Below the pieces are notes generated by a model. The model had not been told where the DNA came from. It saw only the letters and a list, made by a program, of their open reading frames with translations, and ran no database searches. Of a DNA stretch of 64,000 nucleotides, positions 19,877 through 30,700 are shown in pieces. Where the stretch lies: positions 620,001 to 684,000 of the forward strand of contig WNYE01000006.1 in NCBI GenBank assembly GCA_021396245.1. The letters run 5' to 3'. The first letter of the stretch is position 1; each line of letters begins with the position of its first letter. The stretch is from Sporothrix humicola. Its lineage: Eukaryota > Ascomycota > Sordariomycetes > Ophiostomatales > Ophiostomataceae. A program made the position numbers and the translations under genes.

Positions 19877-22039
19877 TTATAAATCACTGCGAATGCTGCC
19901 CATCAGCAGGGCATCCACCTTTTGGCCCGCCTTTAACGGCTCTGGGCCGGCTGGCATACACAGAAGCGCATTGGCTCCGCGCATGCTGCCGACCTTGGAG
20001 CTGCGCTGCCCGCCTGTACTCGTTGCCCTTAGAGTGCCATCGGCGCCAACACTGACGACGGCGCGGTGGTACTCGGGCCGTTCCTTGTCGAGCACGAAAT
20101 CGTGGGACAGCGCGATAGGGACACGTGGCAAGCCACGAGGCTGCTCGCCCGACATTTTGTGGAGTGCGGGGAGCACAAACAGGTGGAACGTGACGAGAGC
20201 CGAGGCTGGGTTGCCGGGAAGCGAAAAGATGGGACGGACGCGGCGGACAGTGCTGTGGGAGGAAGGAGAGTAAGCACTGCTGGCGGCCGCCTCGCCTGCC
20301 GCACCAGAACCAAAAGTGCCTTCTCTCTTGACCTCCTTGACCTCAACCGTGGCGAATGTCGTCGGTTTGCCCGGCTTCATGGCGACGCGCCCGAAATGGA
20401 TGGTGCCACCCATGGCACGCTCAATTGTTGGCTTGAGCAGGTCGAGCTCGCCCATGGACACACCGCCCGTCGTAACGATCATGTCGACTTGGCGAAGTGC
20501 ATCACGAAGCCGCTGTTCGAGCGTCCCTGGCTGGTCCACAGCAATGCCTAGGTCAACCGTCTCGAAGCCCCATTCCTGGGCGGCCAACAGGAGGGTTGGG
20601 CGGTTTGTGTCTCTAACTTCTCCTAGTTTGAGTTCGGTCGGCGGTCGGTCGGTATGCTCGACAATTTCGTTGCCCGTCGACAGGACGCCCACGACGGGCT
20701 TTCGGCAGACTGTCACTTGCTGCACACCAGCCGATGCCAGCAGGCCGACTTCGCCGCCGACGGCAGTGATCTTGGCGCCTTTTTGCAGGATGAGTTGGCC
20801 CTTGCGGACGTCACTTCCGACCTCGCGAACGTTGTCGCCGTCACGGACGTTGGCGGCTCGGATCTCAACATCCTTTTCCTCGCTGCCGTCAACTGTTTGG
20901 GAGAGAAGGACCGTATTCTCGACCATAACGACGGCATTTGCGCCGGCCGGCAAGGGAGCACCTGTCGTGATGCGGGCAATCTCGCCAGCCTTCAAGACTT
21001 TACCCTCGTCGGGTGCTGCATGGGAGACGGCCACGACGGGGAAAACGCCAGAGAATGTCCCGCTTTTCGAGGTGTCCTCTGGAACAACCACGGCGTATCC
21101 GTCCACAATACTGGCACGGAACGCCGGCACGTCTTCGGCGGCATAGACGTCTTGGGCCAGAACATGACCGACAAGCTCCTCGTTGACAGGCCGCACGGTC
21201 TCGATGTAGCTCGGAGTAAATTCTTCGATCCTCTTCAAAGCGTCATCGACAGACAGCATGGGATATGGACTAGAGCGGTTTCGTCGCGTCGGGCCCAAGC
21301 TGGGGTCGTTGGAGAGCTGCGTCGCTGGAGGAGCGTCCGCTGGCGGCGCATGCCGGACCAATCCGTGGCCATGTCCTCCTCCTCCGTGACTGTGCCCGTG
21401 TCCGTGACCGTGACCATGGCTATGGCCGCATCCATGGCTGTGATCGTGGGAATGGCTGTGGCCAATTGTCGTCGAAGCAGCCCCCGAGCCAACGCCCGCC
21501 TCCTTCTCGAGCTTCTTGACGCCGCCTTTGTGGAGGGCTCTCGAGTCCATCCCGGATGCCAAAACACAAGCATGCGGCAGCATTTTGAGAATCGCTTGCA
21601 GGTTCTCTTTGGCGCCTTTTGGAGAGCCAGGCAAGGTGACAATAACAGTCTGCTTCCGGACACCAGCAACAGGACGAGACATGACGGCAAATGGCGTCAC
21701 TTGAAGGGAAGCAGCCAGCATGCCGTGGACAAGGCCGGGAGCCGGCTTTTCGATTAGTTCAGAGACGGCTTCGGGCGTAATGTCGGAAACGGCAAAACCG
21801 GTGCCGCCGGTGGTGACAAGCAGGTTGACAGGAGAGCTCTCCTTGTCTGTCCAACCCTGGATTTTCTGTTTGATGGCCACCGCATCATCGGACACAATGC
21901 ATGTCTCGGCCACAGTCCACTGTCCGCTTTCTTCGAGAACAGTCTTCAGTGCCGGAATAGCCGCATCAGTCGACGGGTCGCGGGATGCTGTAGTCGACAC
22001 GACGAGAATGGCCACCCGCAGTGTCGTAGGGGATGCCAT
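19877..22039 (-). CDS. cnxE: Gephyrin-like molybdenum cofactor enzyme (MogA-MoeA fusion)
   Basis: Single exon, 720 aa with start MASPTTLR at 22037-22039; an in-frame Met at 22180 gives an unlikely extension. The N-terminal MogA-type domain (about 8-185) has VTTGGTGF (75-82) and LPGSPKG for molybdopterin adenylylation. A linker at 194-230 has 15 His in 37 residues. The MoeA-type domain runs from about 257 to the end, with APLPAGANAVVMVENT, VSTGNEIV, VTTGGVSMGELD, FGRVAMKPGKPT and SLPGNPASALVTF, for molybdate insertion. The G-then-E order is that of gephyrin and opposite to plant Cnx1. The product supplies Moco to nitrate reductase and other molybdoenzymes. A divergent promoter is shared with POP5. 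Confidence 0.93.
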   Translation of the reverse strand: MASPTTLRVAILVVSTTASRDPSTDAAIPALKTVLEESGQWTVAETCIVSDDAVAIKQKIQGWTDKESSPVNLLVTTGGTGFAVSDITPEAVSELIEKPAPGLVHGMLAASLQVTPFAVMSRPVAGVRKQTVIVTLPGSPKGAKENLQAILKMLPHACVLASGMDSRALHKGGVKKLEKEAGVGSGAASTTIGHSHSHDHSHGCGHSHGHGHGHGHSHGGGGHGHGLVRHAPPADAPPATQLSNDPSLGPTRRNRSSPYPMLSVDDALKRIEEFTPSYIETVRPVNEELVGHVLAQDVYAAEDVPAFRASIVDGYAVVVPEDTSKSGTFSGVFPVVAVSHAAPDEGKVLKAGEIARITTGAPLPAGANAVVMVENTVLLSQTVDGSEEKDVEIRAANVRDGDNVREVGSDVRKGQLILQKGAKITAVGGEVGLLASAGVQQVTVCRKPVVGVLSTGNEIVEHTDRPPTELKLGEVRDTNRPTLLLAAQEWGFETVDLGIAVDQPGTLEQRLRDALRQVDMIVTTGGVSMGELDLLKPTIERAMGGTIHFGRVAMKPGKPTTFATVEVKEVKREGTFGSGAAGEAAASSAYSPSSHSTVRRVRPIFSLPGNPASALVTFHLFVLPALHKMSGEQPRGLPRVPIALSHDFVLDKERPEYHRAVVSVGADGTLRATSTGGQRSSKVGSMRGANALLCMPAGPEPLKAGQKVDALLMGSIRSDL

Positions 22040-22523
22040 CCGGGGCAGATACACGGTTGTGTCGGATAAACGGACCAAAGTGACGATGCAACTCGGACGA
22101 GAGTGACTTGCTGGGCTTCGAGATGGAATTGATAAGCCGATTGAGGAAGATAAATGACAATTATGAAAGAAAACGCCCACGAAATATTATCAATAACTAA
22201 AGATTAAATACAGCATTGAACGGTATCTCAATATGTGATATAAATGTAAGGTGAGACTTTGAGCTCTTCTCGGAGTTCATTGTTCAGTATTCATATTCAG
22301 TGCGGTCGAGTCCCCGCACCCAGGCGTCACCCAAGGCAGGTGCCAGGTACAGCTGTTCCCCACTTTTTTTTTTCATTCGCCGGACCCAGCAAGCCCCAGC
22401 TCCTTCCTCCAAATTTCTGACCCGCTAAACTTTTTGGCACGTCAAGATCTTTTGACAGCCAACAAAAACACGGTTCTCAACGACTTCACGAATTGACGTG
22501 AACACGCACAGCACACCGACAAC
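22040..22523. promoter_or_regulatory. Shared divergent promoter, CnxE / POP5
   Basis: 484 nt between divergent start codons. It contains a poly-T tract at about 22,366-22,375. No motif stands out. Confidence 0.45.
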
Positions 22524-23186
22524 ATGGTTCGTGTCAAAGAGCGCTACCTTCTGGTCAACATCCTGTACCCACGGGATGCAGCAACCGACAACAACCCCAA
22601 AGGCTCCGATGGAAAAGAACAGCCCCATTTTGCGGCCGTCCGCCGTCCAACGACCAGCGATTTGACCCCCCAGCTCCTTTTGCGCGGCATCAAGTCTGAA
22701 GCCCAGGCTCTCTTTGGCGACTGCGGCGCCGGCGCTGTCGAGCGCACGCTGAGCGTCAAGTACTTTTCGCGTGCAACCTCGACCTTCATTCTGCGCGTTA
22801 CCCGCGAGCACGTCCGCTACGTCTGGACCGCCCTGACGTTTATGCGCTTCGTGCCCGTCCGCGGCGGCCGGCCCTGTGTTTTCAAGGTGTCCCGCGTCGG
22901 TGGCACCATTCGCAAAGTCGAGCAGGAGGCCATTCGACAAGCCCGTGCACTCGTGCTAGCAAGCAAGGCACACCTGGCCGGCAACACGACGTCGGCGTTT
23001 GAGCTGTTGACGCGGTCAAATACGACAAAGGGTGGACAGAAGGGGAAGGGCATCTTGGCTGGCGTTGTGTCTGACGACGACGACGACAACGAGGAAGACG
23101 ACTTTGCAGACTTTGACGACGACAATGGGGAGGGAATGGAGGACGATGGAGGTGTGAGCTTGGAGGTTGAGGACGGGCAGGATTGA
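22524..23186 (+). CDS. POP5: RNase P / RNase MRP protein subunit Pop5
   Basis: Single exon, 220 aa. The start MVRVKERYLLVNILYP is the typical Pop5 N-terminus. The core includes LLRGIKSEAQALFGDCGAGAVERTLSVKYFSRATSTFILRVTREHVRYVWTAL in pieces matching the RNase P Rpp14/Pop5 fold. The C-terminal third is an acidic tail (DDDDDNEEDDFADFDDDNGE) common in fungal members. The complex cleaves the 5' leader of pre-tRNA (P) and pre-rRNA at A3 (MRP), in nucleus and nucleolus. Its stop is only 60 nt from the convergent GPN2 stop. Confidence 0.93.
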   Translation: MVRVKERYLLVNILYPRDAATDNNPKGSDGKEQPHFAAVRRPTTSDLTPQLLLRGIKSEAQALFGDCGAGAVERTLSVKYFSRATSTFILRVTREHVRYVWTALTFMRFVPVRGGRPCVFKVSRVGGTIRKVEQEAIRQARALVLASKAHLAGNTTSAFELLTRSNTTKGGQKGKGILAGVVSDDDDDNEEDDFADFDDDNGEGMEDDGGVSLEVEDGQD

Positions 23187-23246
23187 GAGATTTGAAAGAG
23201 GTCAAATAAGCTTTTGCAAAGGCTCGTTGGTCACTCTTTTATTAAC

Positions 23247-24481
23247 TCATTTCTTGCTCCGGCGGACGACCTTGATGCCATTGTCTGTCGTTGACGGTCT
23301 CGGGAAATCGGCGTCGAACATATCGTCGTCGGCAGAAGGACCAGTCGCGGGTGCCTCCTCGGGAATCTCTTCCACTCGACTCCCCTCGTCGCCCAGGTCC
23401 ATCCCCCGTGCGGCTGCTTCTTGCGCCTCCCGCATCTTCTGCTCCCGCTCCGACTCTTCGCGCTCCATCTCGTCGTACTCCTCCTTGTTGTCGATCCACC
23501 GCTCCTGAATGTCCCGCACTTCCAGCAGCGACGACTCGTCCCGCATCGCCACCTGCCACACCGTGTCGTTTGCGCCCTCTGCACCGCCAAACACGTAGCC
23601 GCCGGCCCGGTCAATCACCCGCAGAATGTGCAACATGCTGCGCTTGTTCTCGACCGCCAGCACCTCGAACCGCACGAGCCCAAACGACTCGACCATGTCG
23701 GCGACGGCCGTGTTGAGCCGCGACCACTTTTCGCTGCGCAGGGCCGGCGATTCTTCTTCGAGCGCACCCTGCAGGTACGAGAGGTCTTGGACATCGGTGT
23801 AGTAGTCGAGGTTGAATGGCAGCGGGTCGTAGGAGGCGACCTTGTCGATTTTGGTCAGGATATTGACGTGAGGAAGGTCCATCTGCAGCATCGCCCGCAA
23901 GGCCAGCAAAATGTTGGCCAGATAGAGCGACGGCTGTGTTAGACAAAAGCTGTCTGAAAGGTGGACGACCACCATCTGTCCATAGCATTAGAATATACCC
24001 CTTAGAAGCAATAAATAAAACAATCAGACTGGACATACCCTGTATCCCAGCTTTTGCAGCTTGAGGAAAATGTTGCGCAAGGAGTTGTGATGTGTGTAGA
24101 GCTCGACCTGGCCCGGGCAGTCGAATAGCACATAGTCCTCGCCCAGCTCCTTGAGGCCGTCCTCGAGCCAGCTCATGTTGTTCTCGAGCTCTTCAATCGC
24201 ATACAAAACGCCGCCGTTGGGGCCAAGGTTGTCGTCGGCCATGATCTCTTCGAGCGTCACGAGGTTGCGAATATCGAGTGCGCAGGGGTAGTTTTGGTGG
24301 TCGTTGGCGGGGTCCAGGTTGACCACCGAACACTGCCGGCCGATGGCACCCATAAACTGGTGCACTGTCCATGTTAGAAGGCTTTTCTCAAACTCAAGAC
24401 GCTACAACATCACTTACTGCCATCGCAATATGTGCTTTTGCCGGCGCCGGGGCTGCCGAGGACGAGCTGCGCAAACGGCAT
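23247..24481 (-). CDS. GPN2: GPN-loop GTPase 2
   Basis: Three exons on the minus strand: 24418-24481, 24039-24364 and 23247-23975, 372 aa. Introns are 53 and 63 nt, with GTAAGT and GTATGT donors; the joins give CDGMHQFMGAIGR and KLGYRMVVVHLSD as in the family. P-loop GSPGAGKST is at 9-17, the defining Gly-Pro-Asn loop at 69-71 (DNLGPNGG), DCPGQVE is the switch II region, and LTKID is the base-specificity motif. The C-terminus is acidic and ends VVRRSKK. Gpn2 with Gpn1/Gpn3 is needed for assembly and nuclear import of RNA polymerases II and III. Confidence 0.95.
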
Positions 24482-24915
24482 GACGAGAGGGTTTGGAAGG
24501 TCTGGTGGTCTAGATAATGACTTGAGGCTGTTCTGGGCTGTTGTTAAAGACTTTGTGGTCGAGAATGTGTCCTGTAAACTTGAATTGTAACTCGTAAATG
24601 TGTCGATGCAAGTCACGATGATGGAAGGACGTGGAAAAAATTAGTGCATCTTTGTCAGGGCGATGGATGTGCTGGGAAGAGCTTCTTTTAGGCCCCACAG
24701 CCTGACGAAAGACGGCAACCACCACCAGCGCACCACCAGCAAGTGCCACCCCACGTCTTATCTTATCAGCTTAGCGCAGGCGCGCTTGGTGCGTGCCTCT
24801 TTTCGAGCCGCCGATTTTCATCTCTATTTACGTCGCAACCTCCTTGTTTACAGGTTCTCACAGCTCCCGACAGCAAACGGCTTTTTTTTCGTCTGAAGCT
24901 TCCACACCACCCAAC
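24482..24915. promoter_or_regulatory. Shared divergent promoter, GPN2 / BUB3
   Basis: 434 nt between divergent start codons. No clear element beyond pyrimidine-rich stretches on the BUB3 side. Confidence 0.4.
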
Positions 24916-26048
24916 ATGGCACCATGTAAGTCCAGCAAGCACTTCAGATACACACTTCTTTATTTCTCCTTCAATTCTCTAACAAATCAGCACAATTCGA
25001 GGTCGCGCCGGCACCGGGCGACGCCGTCTCCGCCCTCAGCTTTGCGCCGGGAACCGAATCGACGCGACTGCTCGCCTCCTGCTGGGACAAGAACGTTTAT
25101 CTCTACGACATCCACGACGGCGCATCTGGCGGCGAGGGCACTCTTATCCAGACGTTCCCGCACGCGGGCCCTGTCCTCGATGTCTGCTTCGGCAAAGACG
25201 ACTCCGAGGCCTTTTCGGCCGGCCTCGACCACACCGTTAATCACATCGATCTCGCGACCGGCGCTCTCCATACTCTGAGCCGCCACACCCAGGGCGTCAG
25301 CTGCATAGCCTTCAGCGTAGAACACGGCATCGTCATCTCGGGCTCGTGGGACGCCACCGTCCACTTCCACGACGCCTCCGGCAAAGGCAGCGAACCCATC
25401 TCCCTCCAACTCCCCGGCAAGGTCCACGCTCTCTCGACGAGCCCAACCAAAGTCGTTGTCGCCATGACCGCCCGCCTTGTCCATATTTACGATCTGCCCG
25501 CCATTGCCGCCCAATTTGCCGCCGGCAACACCGACCCGTCCGCCATCAAGCCCTGGCAGCAGCGCGAATCGTCTCTCAAGTTCTTGACGCGTGCCGTCGC
25601 CTGCATGCCCAACGACGCCGGCTATGCCACCAGCAGCATCGAGGGCCGCGTCGCCGTCGAGTGGTTCGAGGACAGCGCCGAGTCCCAGGCTCGCAAGTAC
25701 GCCTTCAAGTGCCACCGTCAGGCCGCGCCTGAAGACGAGGGCGGCGGCGATGTTGTTTTCCCCGTCAACGCTCTGGCCTTCCACCCGCGCTACGGCACGT
25801 TTGCGTCGGGCGGCGGCGACGGCACGGTCGCGCTGTGGGACGCCGAGGCCAAGCGCCGGATGAAGCAGTACCAAAAGATCCCCAACAGCGTGTGGGCACT
25901 GGCCTTTTCGGGCAACGGCCGGTACTTGGCCATGGGCGTGGCGCCCGGCTTCGAGACGGGCCAGGAGGACTACAGCGGCGCTGGCAAGACGCAGATCATT
26001 GTGCGCGAGCTGTCCGAGACCGAGGCTAAGGGCAAGGGTTCGAAGTGA
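24916..26048 (+). CDS. BUB3: Mitotic checkpoint WD40 protein Bub3
   Basis: Two exons, 24916-24925 and 24991-26048, 355 aa. The first exon codes only MAP plus one base; the intron (65 nt) has GTAAGT, a CTAAC branch and CAG, and restores Ser to give MAPSQFEVAPAPGDAVSAL. WD40 repeats follow, for example LLASCWDKNVYLYDI, VISGSWDATVHFHD and FASGGGDGTVALWDAE. The Bub3/Rae1-specific block QRESSLKFLTRAVACMPN...SSIEGRVAVEWFED is present, and the variant fits Bub3 rather than Rae1. It forms the Bub1/BubR1 complex at kinetochores and in the mitotic checkpoint complex. Confidence 0.94.
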
Positions 26049-26558
26049 ATGTTGCGAGAGCGTTTGTTGTTTTTGCTTATAGGGAGTGCTTTTCTTCGTG
26101 TTTTGTTCCATCTTCTTCTGCCTGCGTTTTTGTTCATATCTCGTGGGACTTGGGGACCATATCGGCGTCAGCGGTATCTGGAAAATAGCTTGCGATGGCT
26201 GACTGCCTTCGTTTTCTCTTCATTTTGAATTTGCATTGTCTTGCAGCTTGTGTACAGATTAATAAATTGACATTACCACATCTCTCGAGTTACACGCAAA
26301 CATCTAATTATAGGCAGGTTTTTGAGAGACGGCTGGCTCCTTCCCTTTTCGTCTCATGGATGTTCGCGCCTTCTCCCTTTGTGATGCCACTGCCATATAC
26401 GATATAATTTCTACGCTTTTGAGGTCGCTCTTTCCCTACATCACGACGTCGTTTCCCAAAATGGACAAAATGCTCTCTTCTTTGACTCGTCTACCCCTAT
26501 TCCATCCCTCGTCATTCCGGTACCCTCTATCGCCTCGACATCATGATAGATTACAAGC
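26049..26558. other. Intergenic between BUB3 and a hypothetical gene
   Basis: 510 nt containing the BUB3 3' flank. Nothing else is recognised. Confidence 0.4.
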
Positions 26559-27780
26559 ATGACAACCATGATACTCTCCAAGACAGGTGTCGCGACTCAC
26601 ACATATCTCAACATGCGAAGCCTAGAAGTTATCCTTCCGTCTCTAAAGACTGGTCTATCTGTCGACCCGCCCCATCGGACAATGAAGCGCATGATGTCCA
26701 TCGAGTCGGATTTCGCTCGGGAGCAGAATGATCTCTTATATCTACAACTCGGCCAGGGCGCCAACTACACCTCGAGCAAGCGAGGACATCTGTCTTTTAG
26801 TGATGCATTCTCGTCAAATGGTGAGTTGTATCATGGTCTCTGACATTATGAGAAGCAACGGAAACTAATATCGCGGCGCGGTTCCAGGAGATAGAGCCGA
26901 CATCACTTCGATCGCAGAGAGCGAATGCGACACCGAGCCGTCCGTCACAATCTCAAAAAGACGGCACAATTCAGCCCAGACGTCGTCAAGATCCACACGC
27001 TCACAGATGTCCTCGCCTCTCTTGTCACCGCCTGTCGAGGACCTAATGGGCTATGATGTTCCTCTGGAAGAGCGGCCGTCACAGCGGGATGTGTACGATG
27101 TGGCTCCTCCGCCAGGCTACAAGCGACTCAAGAGAGTACGTGGCTCTCGAAAGAAGGATGTGACAGACTCAACTGTGAGCTCGGTTCAGCAACCAGCCTA
27201 TGTGGACTACTCCCCTGATGCCGCGTACACATCTCGACAGCCATCGCACCCACCTCACCATCAACTGTTCCAGCAACTCCCAGTACAGTTCCTCGGTGAC
27301 GGCTTCTCAGGAGATGAGACCAAGACACGCAGGTCCAAGAGGAGGGTCAAGACCGACAACAGCAGCAACAGTGCCGGCTCGTCCAGCCGGCGGAAGAAGA
27401 AGGCCAAGGCTGAAGCGTCGCCCATTCTTGGGTCTCTCGATATTGTCACACTGAGTCAAGAGGAGAGGGCGGTGGACATGGCCGCTGCTGCCGCCGCAGC
27501 TTATGCCTCTGCCCGTGCTGCATCCAGGATCCAGGACGTCACAACGGTGATTCCCCTGCGTCCAGTCCATAGGGCGCCGCCAGCCGTGAGCTGGGAGTTT
27601 GACAACGAGTTTCCGCCAATGCCAGAAGATACAAACAGCAAAAGGACTGAAGAGACTGAAAATACAAAAGAGACATCACAGGGCGGCCGTCGTGGTTGTG
27701 GTGAGGTCAGACAGGCAGATGCTGACGAGGCTCTGGCGACCATCTCATGTCTGCCAGCCTTGAGACATGTCAGGGTTTAA
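26559..27780 (+). CDS. Hypothetical disordered protein, two exons
   Basis: Proposed exons are 26559-26820 and 26888-27780 (intron 67 nt, GTGAGT donor, TTCCAG acceptor, junction Gly in SSNGDRADI), 384 aa. The start could also be the Met of MRSLEVILPS downstream. I do not recognise a family. The first ~85 residues look structured or conserved (RSLEVILPSLKTGLSVDP). The middle is Ser/Pro/Gln-rich with two basic, NLS-like clusters (KRLKRVRGSRKK and RRKKKAKAE), then an Ala run with AAAAAAAYASARAA and a WEFDNEFPPMPED patch. Nuclear location is an inference. Codon bias is weaker than in the neighbours, so it may be a fast-evolving or lineage-restricted gene. Confidence 0.6.
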
Positions 27781-30700
27781 TGGGGGCACATAATACAGTC
27801 AAATCATGCCATGGGATGTTCAAGATACATGTACGCCCGCGTTCTTTATTGTGTTTACTTTCTGTCAATATTTGGCCAAAGTATGCTGGTGCTAAGGTAT
27901 GGCTCACGGTTCCACGAACATTATTCAGTCTCGACGAACGGCGTCAAATTGACGAGCCTCGGTTTTCATTTACGCATATAGACAGGTCAATGGCAATAAA
28001 ATCAACCCTCTTCACTTTTCATAGCTACAAGACTTGGTCCCCTTCCTCTCCACGAACATCACCACATCAACAGCTGAGAGCCTTTTCATCGGTGAAGGAA
28101 GCGTCACGTGTGCCTCATTTTCTTGGCTAACGTCACCCACAAGGCTGGGCACAATTCGTCCACTTCAAAAGGACAACCAGCATCGAGAAAAGGTCTTCTC
28201 ATTGCTCGCTGTTTCTTCGGCATTCACATCTCTCATTGTATACTCTTGTATGCCGTTGTATAATACGAGAACGCTCAACAATGCTCTCCGAATTATCCAT
28301 CACTCGACGCCAAACTACAAGATGGCGAGGCAGGCGAATAACCGCGCAATTACAAGCCTCCGTTTTATCCTGCTAGGTCAGGCGAGCAGCAAAAGGGGCA
28401 ACAATACGCGGATCCTTGCCTTGTTACCGTTTCCACTGTCGGTCGTCTGCACACCGAACAAAGACTATGAAGACGCAGAAGTATCCAGAAGAAAAGTCTG
28501 CCTGGCTGGCTTTTGGAGTCTGGATCCTCTTCCCAGCTGAAATTGCTGGACATCTAGTAGCGGTGGCCAAAACGCCTTCCAAGAAAACCACTCCCCCACG
28601 CCCAGTCTCAATATTCCTGTGTCGTGGATTTTGTTATTTTCTTCTTTTGGCTATGCCAATGCAGCGTTTCGTCGTTGATGGCTTGTGTGACGCCATCGAC
28701 ATTGGGTAATTGATTTCTCTTCATTCGTCGTCTCCTGCACTGTCGCTCGTTCATTTGAATTTTGTACCCATCGCCAATGTCTGGCTCTTCACCGCGGTAA
28801 ATTTGTCGGTCTCGATCGTCTTGTGCGGAACGCCGTCTCCGGTCATCAATTTTACTTATTTTTTTACTTTTGATGTTGTCGCGATTATAGTTTCTCGCTT
28901 TGGGAAACATGGAACCTTCGTCGTTCGTCCAATGAAGCACGAGGCAAACTGTCTGACACCATTGCCGACCACGACAATTGACAATGCGCGCGTCCTGAAT
29001 GGTCGATGCACAACGGCGACCTCCGCCCCTAAAAAGATAAAAAAAAGAGGCTGCGAACCCGACAAGTGAAGAAAAAGAGAAAAATAGACCAAAAGCGATA
29101 GCCGCCCCCATAAAAATGTGAGATGTACAACTCAAGTACACCGTCGAAAGGAAGCATAGCCGCTATTTCCTTGTCGTGTGAAACCTCTCGTCCGATTTTT
29201 ATTGTTCGGATCACGGCTTTGTGTCGTGGGGAAACCGGGCAAGGTTTTCTTTCGTTCTCTTTTCTTACATTTGTCCTCAAGCACCAGTGAATCAAATGTG
29301 TAAATATACACTGGTTTTTACTGCTGTTTTCAGACTTTTTCAATGTTGCCTGCAGCGCCTGAACGCCTGTGGTGCTTTCTGGCCTCGGGCTGGCCAAAGA
29401 TTGAATTTTCTTTTTCTTCGTTCCTTTTTTCTTCTCACAGTGATACAGAGAGTCTCCACCCAGCCGTGGCGTTAGTGGACCCCCGCCGAAAATGCTTGGC
29501 TTTTTGGACTGGTCCGTGTCTGACTTGCACCGGCCCACAATTGATTTTTTGGTGTCGTTCCTTTGATTTTGGCAGGTGAATTGTCCTGATTCTCTCTGGG
29601 CCTAGGAATTGTCTCCGTCATTTCGTGATCAAATAGGAGAGAGGAGGAAGGAGTGAGAAAGAGGAGAATAATGCACTCGAGTCGTACTTGCCTGGAGAAA
29701 AAAGACGAAACCCTTAAAAACGGTAGGCACAGTTGGTATTAGAAATCCATCGTCGACTGCACCTTCCCTTCTCACCATAGCAAAGCCAATATCCCAGGAA
29801 CGTGTGGTCGCCTCGTAAATACGACCCCCGAAATGCACAAATTCCAAAAATGACCTAGAATGTTCGCCTGGGCTGGCCGTGCAAGCCGCCATTTATTGAT
29901 GTCATAAGATAAGATGCGCCATCTCAGTGGATCGGATAGTCTAAGGGCGCCGTCGTCGTATTTCGGCCAGTCCTCGTTGTGCAAGAGGGTGTGCACACCG
30001 ACCTGTGTTTTTGTGTGTTTCTGTGTCTTTTTTTGAGTCGGCATGCATCCTTCTCCGGGTGCGCCCCATACTATTTTGCTGCTTTCCCCGCGACGTCCTT
30101 TCCTATTTGAAATTGGAACTGCATCTTGAACCTGCAGTTCTGGCCTGGCTCGCCTGCATCGCGCTTTCCCTCGCTGAACAAGCAAGTACGAACCAGTGGG
30201 CATGGTGATTTCCCCTTTCGGGCAATGCACGATCTTTGCCATTTTCAGCACGCGGCTCTTGCAAACTAGCGGTGGCAGAGTCTGTACATATACTCGCTCG
30301 CTTTGTTAGCGTTTTTGCCCCGTGGGCCACTTGCACTTGCCTTCTGCAAGTTTTATTAGCGATAAGGGGCGATGTAATCATGATAGCTTACGTTTGCGTA
30401 TTCGGATGTAAAAGGTCAAATGTGTACGTCGTAGTATTCATTCCGCTCGCCATAACGGCCATAACCCCTCCTCGAGGATATCGCCGCGTACGGAGTAACT
30501 CCGTTGACAGCGAGCGAAGCACTCGGAAGCATTTGTGCATTCCCCCGTCAGCAAGGGGATGAGAAAGGGGGGCACACCCAGAGAGCCGAGCGGGTCTTGT
30601 GAGAAGGTCTTCTGTAACTCCGTGCCTGTATTTTGTCAGACCGAAATGTATGCGCTGGTGACGGTACTTACACGATACGCCAGTTCACCAAGGAAGAAAA

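Noticed and set aside
22040..22180. Upstream in-frame extension of the CnxE-like protein
   Set aside because: The 47 extra residues are Ser/His-rich without family similarity, and MASPTTLRVAILVVS starts right at the first MogA strand.
28608..29141. Frame opening with a hydrophobic segment (minus strand)
   Set aside because: The hydrophobic start comes from a T/A-rich low-complexity stretch and the rest has no codon bias.
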